Source: Hymenoscyphus infarciens (Eukaryota > Ascomycota > Leotiomycetes > Helotiales > Helotiaceae). From it: 64,000 bases of DNA. The notes beneath the pieces are model-generated. The model was not told where the DNA came from. It did not search any database and was given only the letters and a program-made list of their open reading frames with translations. Both the position numbers and the translations under genes were made by a program. Location of the stretch: NCBI GenBank assembly GCA_001414345.1, contig LLCB01000104.1:62001-126000 (forward strand), written 5' to 3'. How positions within the stretch are numbered: position 1 is the first letter of the stretch; the number at the start of each line of letters is the position of its first letter. Shown piece by piece: positions 42,906 through 54,796 of the stretch.

Positions 42906-44678
42906 CTATGGCCTCAAATCCACGACCTCAAATTCCATGCCTTCAGCCTCGAACACATGACCAGGTCGGAGAGCATCGGTATAGATGTTAGTCTCATCAT
43001 GAGGATGGAACAATCCCGTTTTATTACACTTCAGCACCGATTGCATGCCAGGCGGGTCCGTCAAGCGGAAAACACCCCAACTATTATCAGAAATGTTAGC
43101 TTCAGCACAGCGAGTCCGACATGTGGTGCGTGAACTTACGAAGGGGTTTTGCTCGGCGCACAAACAATGGCAATACTTTCGGGCATCATGACTTGATATC
43201 CAGCATGAGTGTGTAGGTCTCGACTACTCATGAAACACGTCTGTGTTGGATGGGTATGAATCCAACCCAAGACCATCAAATCTTCAGTTGCGCAGTAGTC
43301 AAATAAGGCACCCTCATTTTCGGTATCACACGTATCACTTGTGCTGTTTTGTTCTGGAATAACAACCTTGGATATGAAAAGGGCATTCGAAATCAATGTC
43401 CCACACAGCATCCCGCAAGTTTCCAAATTCTTTTGGGTGTTTGGTTTCACGTGATCCAGGAATTTTTGCCGCAATGTTGGAGGGAGGAAGACTGTTCTTA
43501 GAGGGCTGCCATTTTCCAGGTACGCAGAAGGTCGGAAAGTGAAAGATGGTGGGGCAGAGGTGGAGGCGGCAGAAGGAAGTTCCTTTCGTGGTTTTTCAGG
43601 GTAGAGTGGTGGAGCGGGTGTTGATACAGGTTGCTCCAAACGCTCCTTTGGCGGCTTTGGAGGTAATGGTGCTCTACGTGGTGATCTTGACCGGGTACTA
43701 GATTCATAAGGATTTTCGTCATATTTCGGAGGTTGAGATTTTGGTATTGACGGGTAATGGTATTCACTGCGATCGTTTCTTTGCTGATCAGGACGAACAG
43801 GGCGCGGTGGTCTTGACGGTCGTTGTCGAATAGCATCAGGGAGGATATCATGGGGTCCATCTGTTCTCCTTCTCGATGCTTCCATGTCTAATCTCATCTG
43901 ATCGTCCTGCTGGGAAGAGGTCGAATCATCTTTCGAATGTGCCTCCCAATTATAATCCTCCCACACCCCGGCTGCCCGTCTTTGCTGTTCCTCCTCTGTC
44001 AATCGGCGTGTAGCTCTCCTTCTTCTGATCTCATTATGCGCCATTTTAACGGCAAGCTCACTGTTTTCTGCTGCGGCTAAAGTCATCGTGTTGCCTGCCA
44101 CTGCCGGGTCCGAAGCTGCCAGATCCATTTGTGATTGCGTCCTGGAGTGAACAGGTGCGGCGGCTGCCTCCCTTCTTCTTTCGGAATTCCTCTGCCATGA
44201 TAAATATCGCGCTTCGATTGAGGGTTTCAGAGCCTCTAGACGTTCAAAGACGGCTGGAACAGTACTCGCGACTGGCGCGAAGGCTTTCAGGTTCTGCTTT
44301 GCTATTCGGTTGTGTTCTTCGATATCCGCGAGCTGTTTGTCCGTGTACTTTTTCTTGGAATCTTTTTTCACGGTCACTACTCCTTTGTGATTCCCTAGCT
44401 TTTCGACGACTAAAGTGGCATATCGCATTAAAAGGAGGTAGGCTTGCTGGTCATTGTGTTCTCGTTCGTATATATGCGCCTGTGGTGTGGTTAGAATACC
44501 GATATCAACATGGCCACGCCATTCCACATACCTCTCTCAACAGGGTGTCGGCGGTTCGCAGCCAGTATTTGAAAGGAATGTTGTCATTGAAATCAAAATC
44601 GCCGGCTTTGCTCGAGATTTCCTTGACACTCATAGGCTTTGAGGCGTGTGATTTTGATTGTGACTGTGACCCCGCCAT
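42906..44678 (-). CDS. sst2: AMSH/Sst2-type K63-specific JAMM deubiquitinase
   Basis: Metalloprotease that removes K63-linked ubiquitin from cargo at ESCRT endosomes. Three exons: 44678-44532, 44479-43140 and 43080-42906, with 52-bp and 59-bp introns (GTATGT..CACAG and GTAAGT..AATAG), give about 553 aa. The N-terminus (residues about 16-110) matches the USP8/AMSH dimerisation helices (KEISSKAGDFDFNDNIPFKY, YWLRTADTLLRE, AHIYEREHNDQQAYLLLMRY). The middle is Pro-rich (RRAPLPPKPPKERLEQP). The C-terminal MPN+ domain has Glu402, His457, His459, Ser467 and Asp470 in HTHPTQTCFMSSRD, plus the AMSH-specific tail WGVFRLTDPPGMQ and TGLFHPH. Intact zinc ligands imply activity. Confidence 0.92.
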
Positions 44679-45330
44679 GATGAAGGTTGCGTTTGGGGAA
44701 TCAGGAATCAGGAAGCAGGAATCAGGCCGTAGAAGATGGAGGAGCGTTCTCCGGGAGAAAAGAGGATCGAGATTCCATCCAGAGAAGAAATACGTCTCAA
44801 GTGTTGGTGTTGGAGGAATGAAGGCGGCGGAGACGGCGGCATGGTGAATGGGTTTCCCCCTCTACTTCAACACCCGGAAGGTCGTTCCCTCAAGGTTCAG
44901 AGGGCACCTGCAGGTGCCTGATTGGACTGCGCGTCGTCTGAGGCCCGGTAGAACAGGCTGATTGTGGCTTGATAGCACTAGACTGTGGCTGGAGCGAGGC
45001 TCAAATCGCAAGGCTGCGCTGGCGGTCGAAAAGCTCAAGGGGACAACACCAACACCGAAAGGCTGAACATCCCATCTCCCACCCGTATTTTCTTTCGTTA
45101 TTGCTTTGCAGACTCAACTCTAGTCTTATTTGCTTCTTCAGTTACCTCATTTGTACAATTAGATTCACTCATTTTACATTCGACCTTGTACAAACAATCT
45201 ATTGTTTTCCTCATCTTCTCGCCCATGCTACACGACGATCGAACGTCCCTTGAATCTGCCGACCACCCCGTGAATCCTCCTCGCACGACAGCCTCTCGAG
45301 TAGCAAATTCCCATATTCCTCCTCCACTTC
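44679..45330. promoter_or_regulatory. Divergent promoter between AMSH and Mtf1-like genes
   Basis: A 652-bp head-to-head intergenic region. No coding frame is supported and no specific factor site was identified; it must carry the promoters of both genes. Confidence 0.6.
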
Positions 45331-48275
45331 ATGTTGCGCTTCGTCCGAACATCGCCTCGGCCTATCCTCCGAAGCTCACTCGCACGACCATCTCCGATCG
45401 CACAACTACAGCCATACAATTCTTCCCCATATCTGCGGTCGTTTCACTCCGGGGAATTCCTACAACAGGTCAGGCCTGTTCTTGGGGACGATGAACTCGA
45501 GGCCATCAGGGAGAAGGTTAAAGAGAAGGTCGCTCTTCCGAAACTCGGGACCCCAGAAAAAGTGCCAGAAAAAATAGAACTCGAGGCCTACGAAGCCCGA
45601 GAGTACAACAGGCAATATGACAAGGCACTAAAGAATCACGCCGCCCCCAAGTTAAAGGAAAAGAAGAAGCAAGAGGGGGTAGCTAAACAATACGACGCAT
45701 ATCTCGAATTAATGGAAAAGAAGGCTGTAAAGAAGGGAGGGCTGAGGGCTGAGGTGGATACAGACAGAGCCGCTATTCAGGACGCCGTTCCCATACTACG
45801 AAAAGAGGAGAAAGATAAGAAAGCAGCTCTCAGATTACAAGCAGAGAAGAGGGCAGAGAAGAGGGCAGAGAAGAAGAAAGAGAAAGCGGCTTTCCGGGTG
45901 GAAGCGGTATCGAAGCCCACCGTTGGATTGGCGAAACAAGGCAAAAAACCAGGGAAGAAGTCCAAGAAGGCAGTCCAGAGCACCTCAGACACAGGCATCG
46001 ATAATGATACCGAGAAGAAGTCTTTTCCTAAATCCGATGTGGTAGGAGCGATGAAAGCTGAGAAAAAGACCAGCAAAAACTCTGTGGGAAAGGAGGACAT
46101 CGAACCCGAGTCAGGCCCTGAGAACACACCCAAGAAGAGAACCCGGAGGGGAAAAAAAGTTGAAGAATCGCCTGCGGATGGCCTCCGTGTGAACGAGGTT
46201 TACAGTTCTAATGGAGAGTTTTTGAAATCTATAGGAGTTGGTACTATCGGTAAGCAAAAGAGCCGTGCCAAAAAAAGACTTGTTTCCGACCTTCAAGATC
46301 AGCCTACAGGTGAGGTTGAAGGAACAGGGAATGATATATTCAACGAGGCAGCAGTTCTGTCGACTGTTCTTGAAAGGAAGCCTCTAGGGCATGGGAGTCA
46401 AATCGAAAATGTCAAGGTGGCGAAAATGCCAACGTTGAAGAGCTTGCCGAAAGTAAGTAAGCCATTGGAGATGGAGTATTCTGAAGAAACCAAAAAGCTG
46501 GTACAAGAGCTGGACAATGTATGGAAAAGCACCAATCCAAACACAGGGCGTAGATTAAAGGACCATACACGTAAGAGAATTAATATAGTTAGCGGCGAAC
46601 TTTGTGGTATGTGCCTTCATTCAATTCTCGTCATGGGCTAAAACTTCCAGATGATATTCTTGAACGTATGAAACCGTCACTTATCAAGCATATGGGCTGC
46701 GATATCTTGGATTTGAATCCCGGCTCCTGCGTTTGGTCCTCCAAGTTGCATGAGCTTCTTAAGCCTCGAACTCATGTCCTGATGGAAAACGATATGGAAA
46801 CCTACGATCCATATATGCAGCCTCTTCTCAACGCTCCAAATTCCACCTACAAACTGTGTGCCAAGCCTCCACTGGTGTGGTCTGAAATGGAGTCTGTTCT
46901 GAACAAAGATTTCTTTCCCTTTCAGGAAGCTCATCCCAAAGGAGATCCTCGCTTGAACGAGCCCAATGATTCGATGCTAGTGCTTGTCAACTTGGCACAT
47001 CATCCAAAGCAAAGTTACAGAGGGTTTCCCAGCATCGCCCCTCTAGTAATGTACCAATTGATGTCGGCTATTGGGTCTCATGCTTTGTTTCAAAAGTATG
47101 GCCTCGTACGCATGCTCTTCTGGGTCGCCGACGATGAGCGAGAGGCAGTCCTGCCGAGACACGTTTCCTTTAGACGGAAATCGACTGTCGAAAACGAAGT
47201 TTCCTGTACAATTACCGAGGTTGCATCATCCACCCGTCCGGCTCCAATATTTCGGAGGGATGCTGCTCTGGAGATTTCCATGACGCGCAAAATTCTTGAC
47301 AAGATGGCAGAGCAGGATATCAAGATCCCACGAGGTCGTGAAAGCATTATTCAAGAGCACATCTTAAACAACCCAGACAATGCAGAGGAAGTAGGCGACG
47401 TGCTCGAAGTCGACAGAAAAGGCTTTCGATACCTCCACGAATTGGCTGAACTAGAGGCCGAGTCGGAAGCTAGTCCTCCCTCAGCAAAATCCCAGTTGGG
47501 CGGTGGAAAGACTAGTAAAACTGCACATGGTGAGCGGAACAGGCTGACCATTCTTCGAAACAGGCAAGAGTTCCGCACCGCAAGAAAGCATCTCGTCGAC
47601 GAATTTGTCTCGAGACACAAAAGCATTTACAAGGAGCAAGCGGCTCTCCACGGTGTCGAGGGCGAAGAAGCACAACTTCGTCGCGAGAAGCTCAAGGAAC
47701 TACGACTAGATCTCCTTCACGAAATCGAGAGTCAAAGAGCCAAGGAGACGAAGAACAGGGCTTCTACGAGTATCGATAATGCACGTACCGTGTATAACGA
47801 GGATCACCTTCTCTTTCAGTACGACAGACGAGAGTTCGAACCTCTGAGAGTTTATAAAGAAGAATTCTACCCCCACAACGTCGAGTTATCACTCCTAGAC
47901 ATCAAACCCCATCCTCTCTGGCCCGTTCTCCAAAACAATTACCCTCAGAACCTTGATGTCTTCCAACATATCCTTACCGTCATGTTTGCGCTCCCAATGC
48001 AAGGTGTAAAACAAGCACTGCTTTCGCTTTGGCCCGGGGCTTATGAGTATCTTATTCATGAGTGTCCGAGTTTGGTGGATGCGAGGGTTGGGGGAGATCC
48101 GAATCTTGATTTGCTCCCTGTGAGGATCTTGCCGTTGCAGTGTTTCAAGGAGATCATGGAGGCGTGGGATCGGTGGCCTTTTAGACCTAGTAGGGAGGAT
48201 TTGCTTGTTCATGGGAGTATGTGGGAGAATGATTTTGAGAAGGAGAAGGCGATTGGGAAGAGTGGGCATCCATGA
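45331..48275 (+). CDS. Mtf1-like mitochondrial methyltransferase-fold protein
   Basis: Probably a mitochondrial transcription-initiation factor or rRNA-dimethyladenosine-transferase-type protein. Exon 1 (45331-46606) and exon 2 (46651-48275) join across a 44-bp intron (GTATGT..TCCAG), giving about 966 aa. The N-terminus is Arg/Ser-rich with no acidic residue (MLRFVRTSPRPILRSSLARP), a typical mitochondrial presequence. Next comes a long Lys/Glu-rich linker. The Rossmann-like region begins DILDLNPGSCVWSSKLHELL, then RTHVLMENDMETYDP and MLVLVNLAHHP, corresponding to cofactor-binding motifs of the KsgA/TFB family. Yeast Mtf1 is about 340 aa, so the linker and extended C-terminus are notable. A methyltransferase role is uncertain. 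Confidence 0.8.
45841..45876 (+). repeat. Short coding tandem repeat in the Lys-rich linker
   Basis: The 12-bp unit GCAGAGAAGAGG occurs in near-perfect tandem (about three copies, the last diverged), encoding AEKR repeats in the Mtf1-like protein. Confidence 0.75.
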
Positions 48276-48289
48276 GGGGATGAATGAAG

Positions 48290-48387
48290 GTTGGTGAGAG
48301 TGTATATATAGAATTACTGTAACAATACCATAGCCCTCTGGGGATGAGGGTTGGCGAGATGTATATATAGAACTACTGTATCGATGT
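48290..48387 (+). repeat. Imperfect tandem duplication in 3' flank
   Basis: GGTTGGTGAGAGTGTATATA and GGTTGGCGAGATGTATATAT start two units of about 60 bp downstream of the Mtf1-like stop codon; each continues TAGAA(T/C)TACTGTA. Likely 3'-UTR duplication, possibly containing duplicated end-formation signals. Confidence 0.6.
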
Positions 48388-50938
48388 CAAAACCTGCCTA
48401 AGGCTATCTATCTTTGTACAATTCCGTATAGAAGCTTGAGAGTTTGCCTTGATTTCGAACCCGACTCTTGAGATCAATGTCATCGGTCAATTTTCTTGTA
48501 GTGCTTGTGCAGAAGCGGAAGATCAGTTGTGTGAGGAGATCCGCGGATTTACTTGTCCAGTCCAATGCCGCCCAACCCCCCGGCGGTTAGTTTCCGACGA
48601 CAAGAAAGCGTATCACGTATGTAGGGAGGGGGGAGGAGTTAGACTCCCAACTGGATGTTCGTGCTTTCGCTTCTTGCGAGCCACAGTGGGTCGACCAGGT
48701 CAACTTGAGGGAAGGAGCAACCTTGAACTCAAACACGACCTCCCCTCGGGACAACTTGCCTCGGTTGACAGGAAACTCATTCCCTCTCAACTAGTAGGTC
48801 AGCCTAGTCGAGTCGAGGTCAGTAGGGAGGGAGTGATTCTGAGGCTCGAGGTGGCGAGGTCACAATCACCTTGTTGGGGGATGAAGTCTTGGAAGGAGCG
48901 ACCTTGCTCGAAATATCGAAAAGATTCATGGCTTACTCGTACCCAAACTCATGTAGCTTACTCTGTATAGTCATGGCTCATTCAACATTATATAGCTTAC
49001 CCAACATTGTATAGCTTACCCGCAAAAACTGCTGTGAGCTTCAAATTTCCAAGGTTGTCCTTGGTGGGAACAAGACCGGGCATATGAGACCTGCAAGTGT
49101 ATTTACTAGTTCTTATCTATTGTTGGGAACACTTCAAAGGCGTACTACTCACAAATGAAATCGCATAACCCTTCAAAACCCCCTTGTCTACTCCTCAAGA
49201 TCACTTGGTCAGTAGAAACCCTACAGGTTGTTTAAATTCCCAAAGATCGAATTGAAGATTTCGTCTTGAAACAAATGATGGAAATGGAAAACTAGAATCA
49301 CGTGTTCCCCCCCCCCTCCACTTGAGAACAAAGAGGGTACGAATTGAACTCTCCAAAACATTGACTGGCTCCCTTGAAACCCAAGTTGAGAAGGAATTCA
49401 ACCAAACTTGGAGTGCTTTGTTGTCAACACGTCTTCTTTGACGCCTTCAGTGAGAGAACAGAAGCTGAAGTTGTACTTCTCCGAGTCTTGTTACTCTTTG
49501 GATACTTTTTAACTACTTAGTCACGTTACAATTATGCTTGGATACCTATGGTGGGTTATGGGGTTTCGAGAATACAGGGCGGATCTTGAAGGAGAAGAGC
49601 TGGTGTGCTTTATACCTAATTATTTTACTACTTGTTCAGTCTCTCAATTCTAATCCTTAGGTCTATCTAATAAAAGATTTTGTTCGAAAAAGTTTAGAAT
49701 AAGCAAGTTGGATAAAGAGAGTTCGGGGGCTTGTAGAGGTGCTTAACCGATAGTGAATAAAGCCTATCAAAAAACGTGTATTTCCCATCTGAGAAGAGGA
49801 ACTTTCTGCATAATTCGTAATAAAAGATTACTAAAAGCTTCTAGTTCAATTGATAAAGAAGCGAAATTTCTTAGACTCCAGTACAGCATAACGTGCTTTA
49901 ACTAGAATCTGACCGAGTGAATTGGGAATTTCAGCAGTGCAAAACCGAGTAACTTATTCGTGACAACTCTATCGGTGTGTTTACTTCTCATCAGCGGAAT
50001 CCACATTACTATCCTCAACATAAGTCCACAATGGATACCGTGTGTTCATAATTTCCTCCTTAGACTCCTCAATCTGAACTCGCAATACTCGTGGAATTAG
50101 GAAGTCGGTTGTGCACTACTTATAAGCCGCAAGTTTAACACAACATTTCTGGCTACCCTTTTTTCACGCCGAGTACCAGGTTAGAACTTACTCATAGCAC
50201 CGTAGACTCATCTCTTACTTCGTGTAAACAGCTATCCTCTTTCTCTTCTGTATGTTTACCAATAAGCGAGAACCACAAAAATAACCACTCATGTCCAGGA
50301 TTTTCTGGAACCACAAAAGCTGGGCACTGAGTTCATCCATTGTGAGCTAATATCAAGAAAACTCACTATATGAGCCTACCTACTCAGTGGTAGAGTCGGC
50401 ATAGTTTTGAGCTCATACTGCACCTTCTAGGCACAGCTTTTCAACTGAAAAGCATACACGTCCTCACCATGGGCTTCTGAAGATCATCTTTCCTTGTTTA
50501 CTGCACAAAGAAACCCGGAAATCAGGTCAGCGTATGCTTTCCCTGCAATTCACAAATTGATACTTCCTAAGAATCCCTATAGTTTGGCACTCCTCGCTTT
50601 CCAGCTTATATTGGTAAACCACTTTAGACCCTTTTCTCAAGTAAGACAAACCTTAAAACTTGCCTATATAAATTTGACAGTATGCTGACATGTAATAAAG
50701 CCACCGCTTACTGTGGTGTTTCTATTAGAATGAAATAGCCATGTTCAAGTCGTACGCCGTACCCCCGCCTAGAAGCAACATTTTCTTCACCATACATTTG
50801 CGTCGCTACTGCTGCATGAGCCAATGTCTTGTAAGCCCACTTTAAAGTCACAAACTTCAAAATAGAGACTGATATTCAAGACAAAAAAAGTCTCTTAAAC
50901 TAAACCACCAAATACTTCCAAATACTATCTCACAATAA
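48388..50938. other. Intergenic stretch without a supported gene
   Basis: The longest frame (48449-48970, plus) shows no domain and a composition like chance. Around 48935-49020 the phrase TAGCTTAC recurs in several short near-repeats. A D-arm-like TACTCAGTGGTAGAGT at about 50379-50394 is not part of a complete tRNA. Nothing else recognised. Confidence 0.4.
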
Positions 50939-52863
50939 TTAAGCGACAACGACCTTCGTACCCTTGGTCGCTTTCACGGGCTCAGCACCAGCAGCTTCTC
51001 CTTCAACTGCAACAGCTCCCTGTATGATATTAGTTTGTTGAACATGAGTTTAAGAGAGAAAGAATACGCACAGCGCCTTCTTTAGCAGCACCTTTCACTG
51101 CTTTTGGCTCGGCCACAACGGCTTCCTAAAGGATGTCAGTTGGTTCGTGGGAATTGTATACTTGTATCAAGAGTAATACGAGTACGTACAGCAGCGCCCT
51201 CCTTGACAGCTCCCTTTTTAGCAGCACCTTCACCGGCAACGGCTTCCTGTTTGGAGATCAGTATGTTTATCCAGGTTGTGTTGACACGAAAGAGAACGTA
51301 CACCTGCAGCCCCCTCCTTGGCAGCTCCTTTTTTGGCGGCGCCTTCAGCCTATTTGATCTTAGCATTAACATTATATATGTATTCGGAAGGGGATAAATA
51401 CAGCGGCTGGTAGGGCCTTCGCGGTCTCATTTTTGGCACCGCCTGCAACAACAGCTTCCTATTTCCGTTAGCCATCAGTTCATCAACATCTTCGTGCTTG
51501 CTTTCGAGAAGAAAACGTACGGCAGTTGCATTTCCAGCACCAGCAACAGCACCCTCAGCGGCAGCACCTTCGATTGGGGCAAAAATAGCGAATTCTCCGA
51601 CGACACTTTCAACTGTCAAGCTCAACTCATTCTCTTCAGCTTCAAATTCGAGTTCGCCAACGTTCTCAACTTCAAACTTGTCACCGGCTGCAGAGAGCTT
51701 TCCGATTCGGGCTGCGCTGGGGTCTCCAGCGGCGATAACATCGGGGTCTAAAGACATGTTAGTAATTACTCGATGTCCAAAGGCAAATGTTATACGCACT
51801 GGTGATATCAAGAACATAATCGACCTTCTGAAGTGTAACTCCCTCAACGCCTTCAGCAACAGCAATCTGGTATGATGATTTATCGAGGAGCTTAAATCCA
51901 GCTGGGGCCGTACCCGTTGGGGCTTTGTTTTCGGTAACTTCGAGGGTCAGGGCTTCGGGGGATTGGAGTTCGACTTCAAGAGCACCGGTTGCCTGTTTGT
52001 AACGTGAGCTCTTTGGCCTAATCATTTGAGGGGTTATTACTCACGGCTTTTGTGAAGAGAGTATCGGTCTTAACGTCACCTCCTCCGATGGCAACTGCTT
52101 CATTGAATGCACCCTCTTGTTCAACCTCGTTTTCTGCGCCTGCCTCAGCCTCGGCCCCCTCTTCGACTTTGGCCGCTTCTCCCGCCTTTTTTGCTGCTCC
52201 TAGAAGTGAAAGAGATTAGTGTCTCATCTCACTAAGCATATCCGGAAAGAAAAGACAAGGAGTGTAAAAAGGAATTAAACGTTGCATACCTTCTGCCTTT
52301 GCAACTTCGCCAACCTTAGCAGCTTGTCCCGCTTCGGCTTTTGCTGCCCCTATAAAACGAAAGCGTTAGGGTCTAATTCAAGTAGACATATCGGAGAAAA
52401 TAGAGGAAAATTCGTAATCGTAAAAAATTGGTAGATGAAGACCAGGGGTGGGGGTAGAGCGGAATACAAATAGAAATCATTACGAACCTGTTGAATTTGC
52501 TGGGTCCTCAACCTTCGCTGGAGCGGCACACTCTACAACAGCAGGCTTGGCCTCATCAGCCTGTTTGGCTTCGCCAACACCAGCCGGTACCGCGAGATTT
52601 GCTTTCTCGGCTTTCTGTGCTCCAGCTCCAGCTCCAGCTCCAGCTCCAGCCCCAGCTTCTCCTTGGCCTCCTTTCCCAACGGCTCCAAGTGCTTGGTTGA
52701 GAGCACTAGCAAGGGACGCGGAAAGTTCTCTATCCTGAAGAGAAGCTATGGCTCTTGAAAGATCTCTAACTTGAACATCTCTAACCTGGATAGAAGAACC
52801 CGTCGGCAAGGCAAGAACAGCAGAAAGCTGAGCACCGAAAAGAATGGTTTGAATAAGACGCAT
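50939..52863 (-). CDS. Ten-exon secreted Ala/Glu/Lys-rich protein with repeated exons
   Basis: A signal peptide (MRLIQTILFGAQLSAVLALP) shows secretion. Exons: 52863-52488, 52349-52290, 52199-52045, 51992-51800, 51747-51521, 51458-51402, 51349-51302, 51246-51190, 51125-51072, 51019-50939. All boundaries have GT-AG sites and keep frame, giving about 435 aa. After an Ala/Gly tract there is one globular-looking domain in exons 4-5 (GALEVELQSPEALTLEV, FKLLDKSSYQIAVAEGV, IGKLSAAGDKFEVENVGEL). Exons 6-9 are 48-57 bp phase-0 modules of the EAVVAxGAAKKGAxKEGAA type. No family recognised; possibly a cell-surface or matrix protein. Confidence 0.8.
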
Positions 52864-54796
52864 GATTGCTAATGAAGGATAGAAAGTATTTGAAGTTGTG
52901 TAAAAAGTATTTGATGGTATAAAGAAGGTAAGTATTATTCGGTCCTGCCGGAGAAAACAGATGGTCCTGCCGAAAGAGAAGGTATGGAATGAATACTAAA
53001 AGGTTGAGTAAAGAATGATTAGGGAAGAAGATTCTTGGGAAAACTGCATTGAGAGGTCTTATACCCAAGAAGTGAGGAAAATTATCCGTTGATATTCAGG
53101 GGCTTTACCAGGACTCGGAATGGAAAACACCCAGACGTTCCATCAAGAAATTGTTTCTTGCTTGACTGTCTGAACGATCCCAACCTCCCGCGAACTGATA
53201 CAGCAACGAACAGCCCCAAGCGAACGTGAAGAGCACAAGGCGGTTACTGGCCCTCGACGAATGAAATGGCAGTCTGACAGGCGATGACAGCGAGGAGGAT
53301 GGGACGAAACGGTAAGAAATGGAATCCTGCACGTGTTTCTGTCATGTCTTGTGAAATTCCAAGATTCCAAGAGTTGGAGAAAGTACCAAGCCAAACAATA
53401 AATCGTGACTTGGTAACCCGTATGTTCAAGTTGGGATGAGATGGTACTTGGCGACCTTTCTTATGCCTGTATTCCTCTGAGCTCAATGTTCAAGATATCC
53501 ACCATTTCGGGGGAGTCGCAAAGAGAGTACTTCCCTGATATCCGGGGAAGAAGCTTGACTTCATTTGAAGCCTTCTTATGCATTTAATCCCATATAAATA
53601 GACGGTTTTTTGTGCTCTTTTCTCTCTCTAACGTGTCTGCCCGAGTACACTCGAATGGTAACCAGGAAAACTCCATGATACACCCCAGTATCTTTGACAA
53701 ATCTCGAGCGGATGAGGGAGTTCCCAGGAGTGATTACAACATAACGGGAATGCAGAATTTGTGAGTGTGAAGATCCTGCTGAAGGGTTGGAGGCTTGGTA
53801 GCAGCAACGGGTGAGAAGATCCCGCTTGGGCAAGTGGCGTGGTAGAAGATTGAAACCATGAGCAGACTTGGTGTGGTGCACTTGGCGTAAATACGGATAC
53901 TGGCCAAGATAATACATAACTACATTGCTAAATGGTCAGAGTTGTGTTACTCTTGTGCAAGCTGAGGTGTACATAAGCAAACGTAAGTAGACCCACTGGG
54001 AGACTTCAATTGTCTGGGTAAAATTGTATACCTTAGGAGACAAATCTCAAATCCAATAGCACTCTATCGAGGTGCTCTGCTTCCCCTGCAGGTCCACAAG
54101 CGAAAGAAATAGGAGGTTGAATTAAAGAAGAGGAGAACGGAGAAGAGTGGTAGGGATAGACTTTTGCGGTGGGGGATTTGCCGTCGACTCAGGGGTTCAT
54201 CCCCAGGATCCGAGTTCGGATGACATGGCATGGGCACAAAACTTCGTCCAAGAGTTTCAAATGCAGGCCAAGAAGTGTCAGCCGTTCTCTCCAACATTTG
54301 AACCAACATGTCAGAAAATCAACCCGACGAGAAGCGAAGGGAGGCCAGAAACCAAAGACATCACGCAGGCCTGCCCGAAAACCCCGAGGACAGTCTCTCT
54401 CTTGCTCGAAAACACGAGGACATTGCATGTAGAAGATATGCCAAATCATGAGGAATCTGAAAGGGCAAAGCTGCTTCCAAGTAGCAGATGATGAATCTCG
54501 GAAACTGGTTTGGAGTCACCAAATGAAATATTCGTGGCCTAAAGTTGAGACTCGAGAGGCAGGTGATTTACCAACATCCATTGACGTTGGGAGTTCTCAA
54601 ATGAAGGAACATGAGACCTCAACCCCGCGAAACCACCATCCCAACTATTCGATCACAACAAATATCAGCTCATCACCATTCAACTATGACGAGCGCCTCC
54701 CCCTCCTCCCCCAACTGCCCTCATCTCCGGAATTATGTAGGTTTACAGCCTCGGTTCAATTCCATAATACTGACGATAGTCTTGGGGCTTTTAACC
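52864..54796. other. Intergenic stretch without a supported gene
   Basis: Contains the promoter of the ten-exon gene at the left. Frames of 75-114 codons on both strands (for example 53576-53917 and 54147-54491) are overlapping, lack domains and lack splice sites. A short direct phrase GGTCCTGCCG occurs twice near 52940 and 52970. Nothing else recognised. Confidence 0.4.

Noticed and set aside
44131..44847. 238-codon plus-strand frame
   Set aside because: Antisense shadow of the AMSH gene, whose motifs and splice sites are unambiguous.
48449..48970. 173-codon frame downstream of the Mtf1-like gene
   Set aside because: Composition looks like chance, no domain, no splice sites, overlaps another frame on the opposite strand.
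50379..50410. tRNA-like D-arm (TACTCAGTGGTAGAGT)
   Set aside because: No matching acceptor stem, anticodon arm or TTC-loop in the right place; an isolated motif only.
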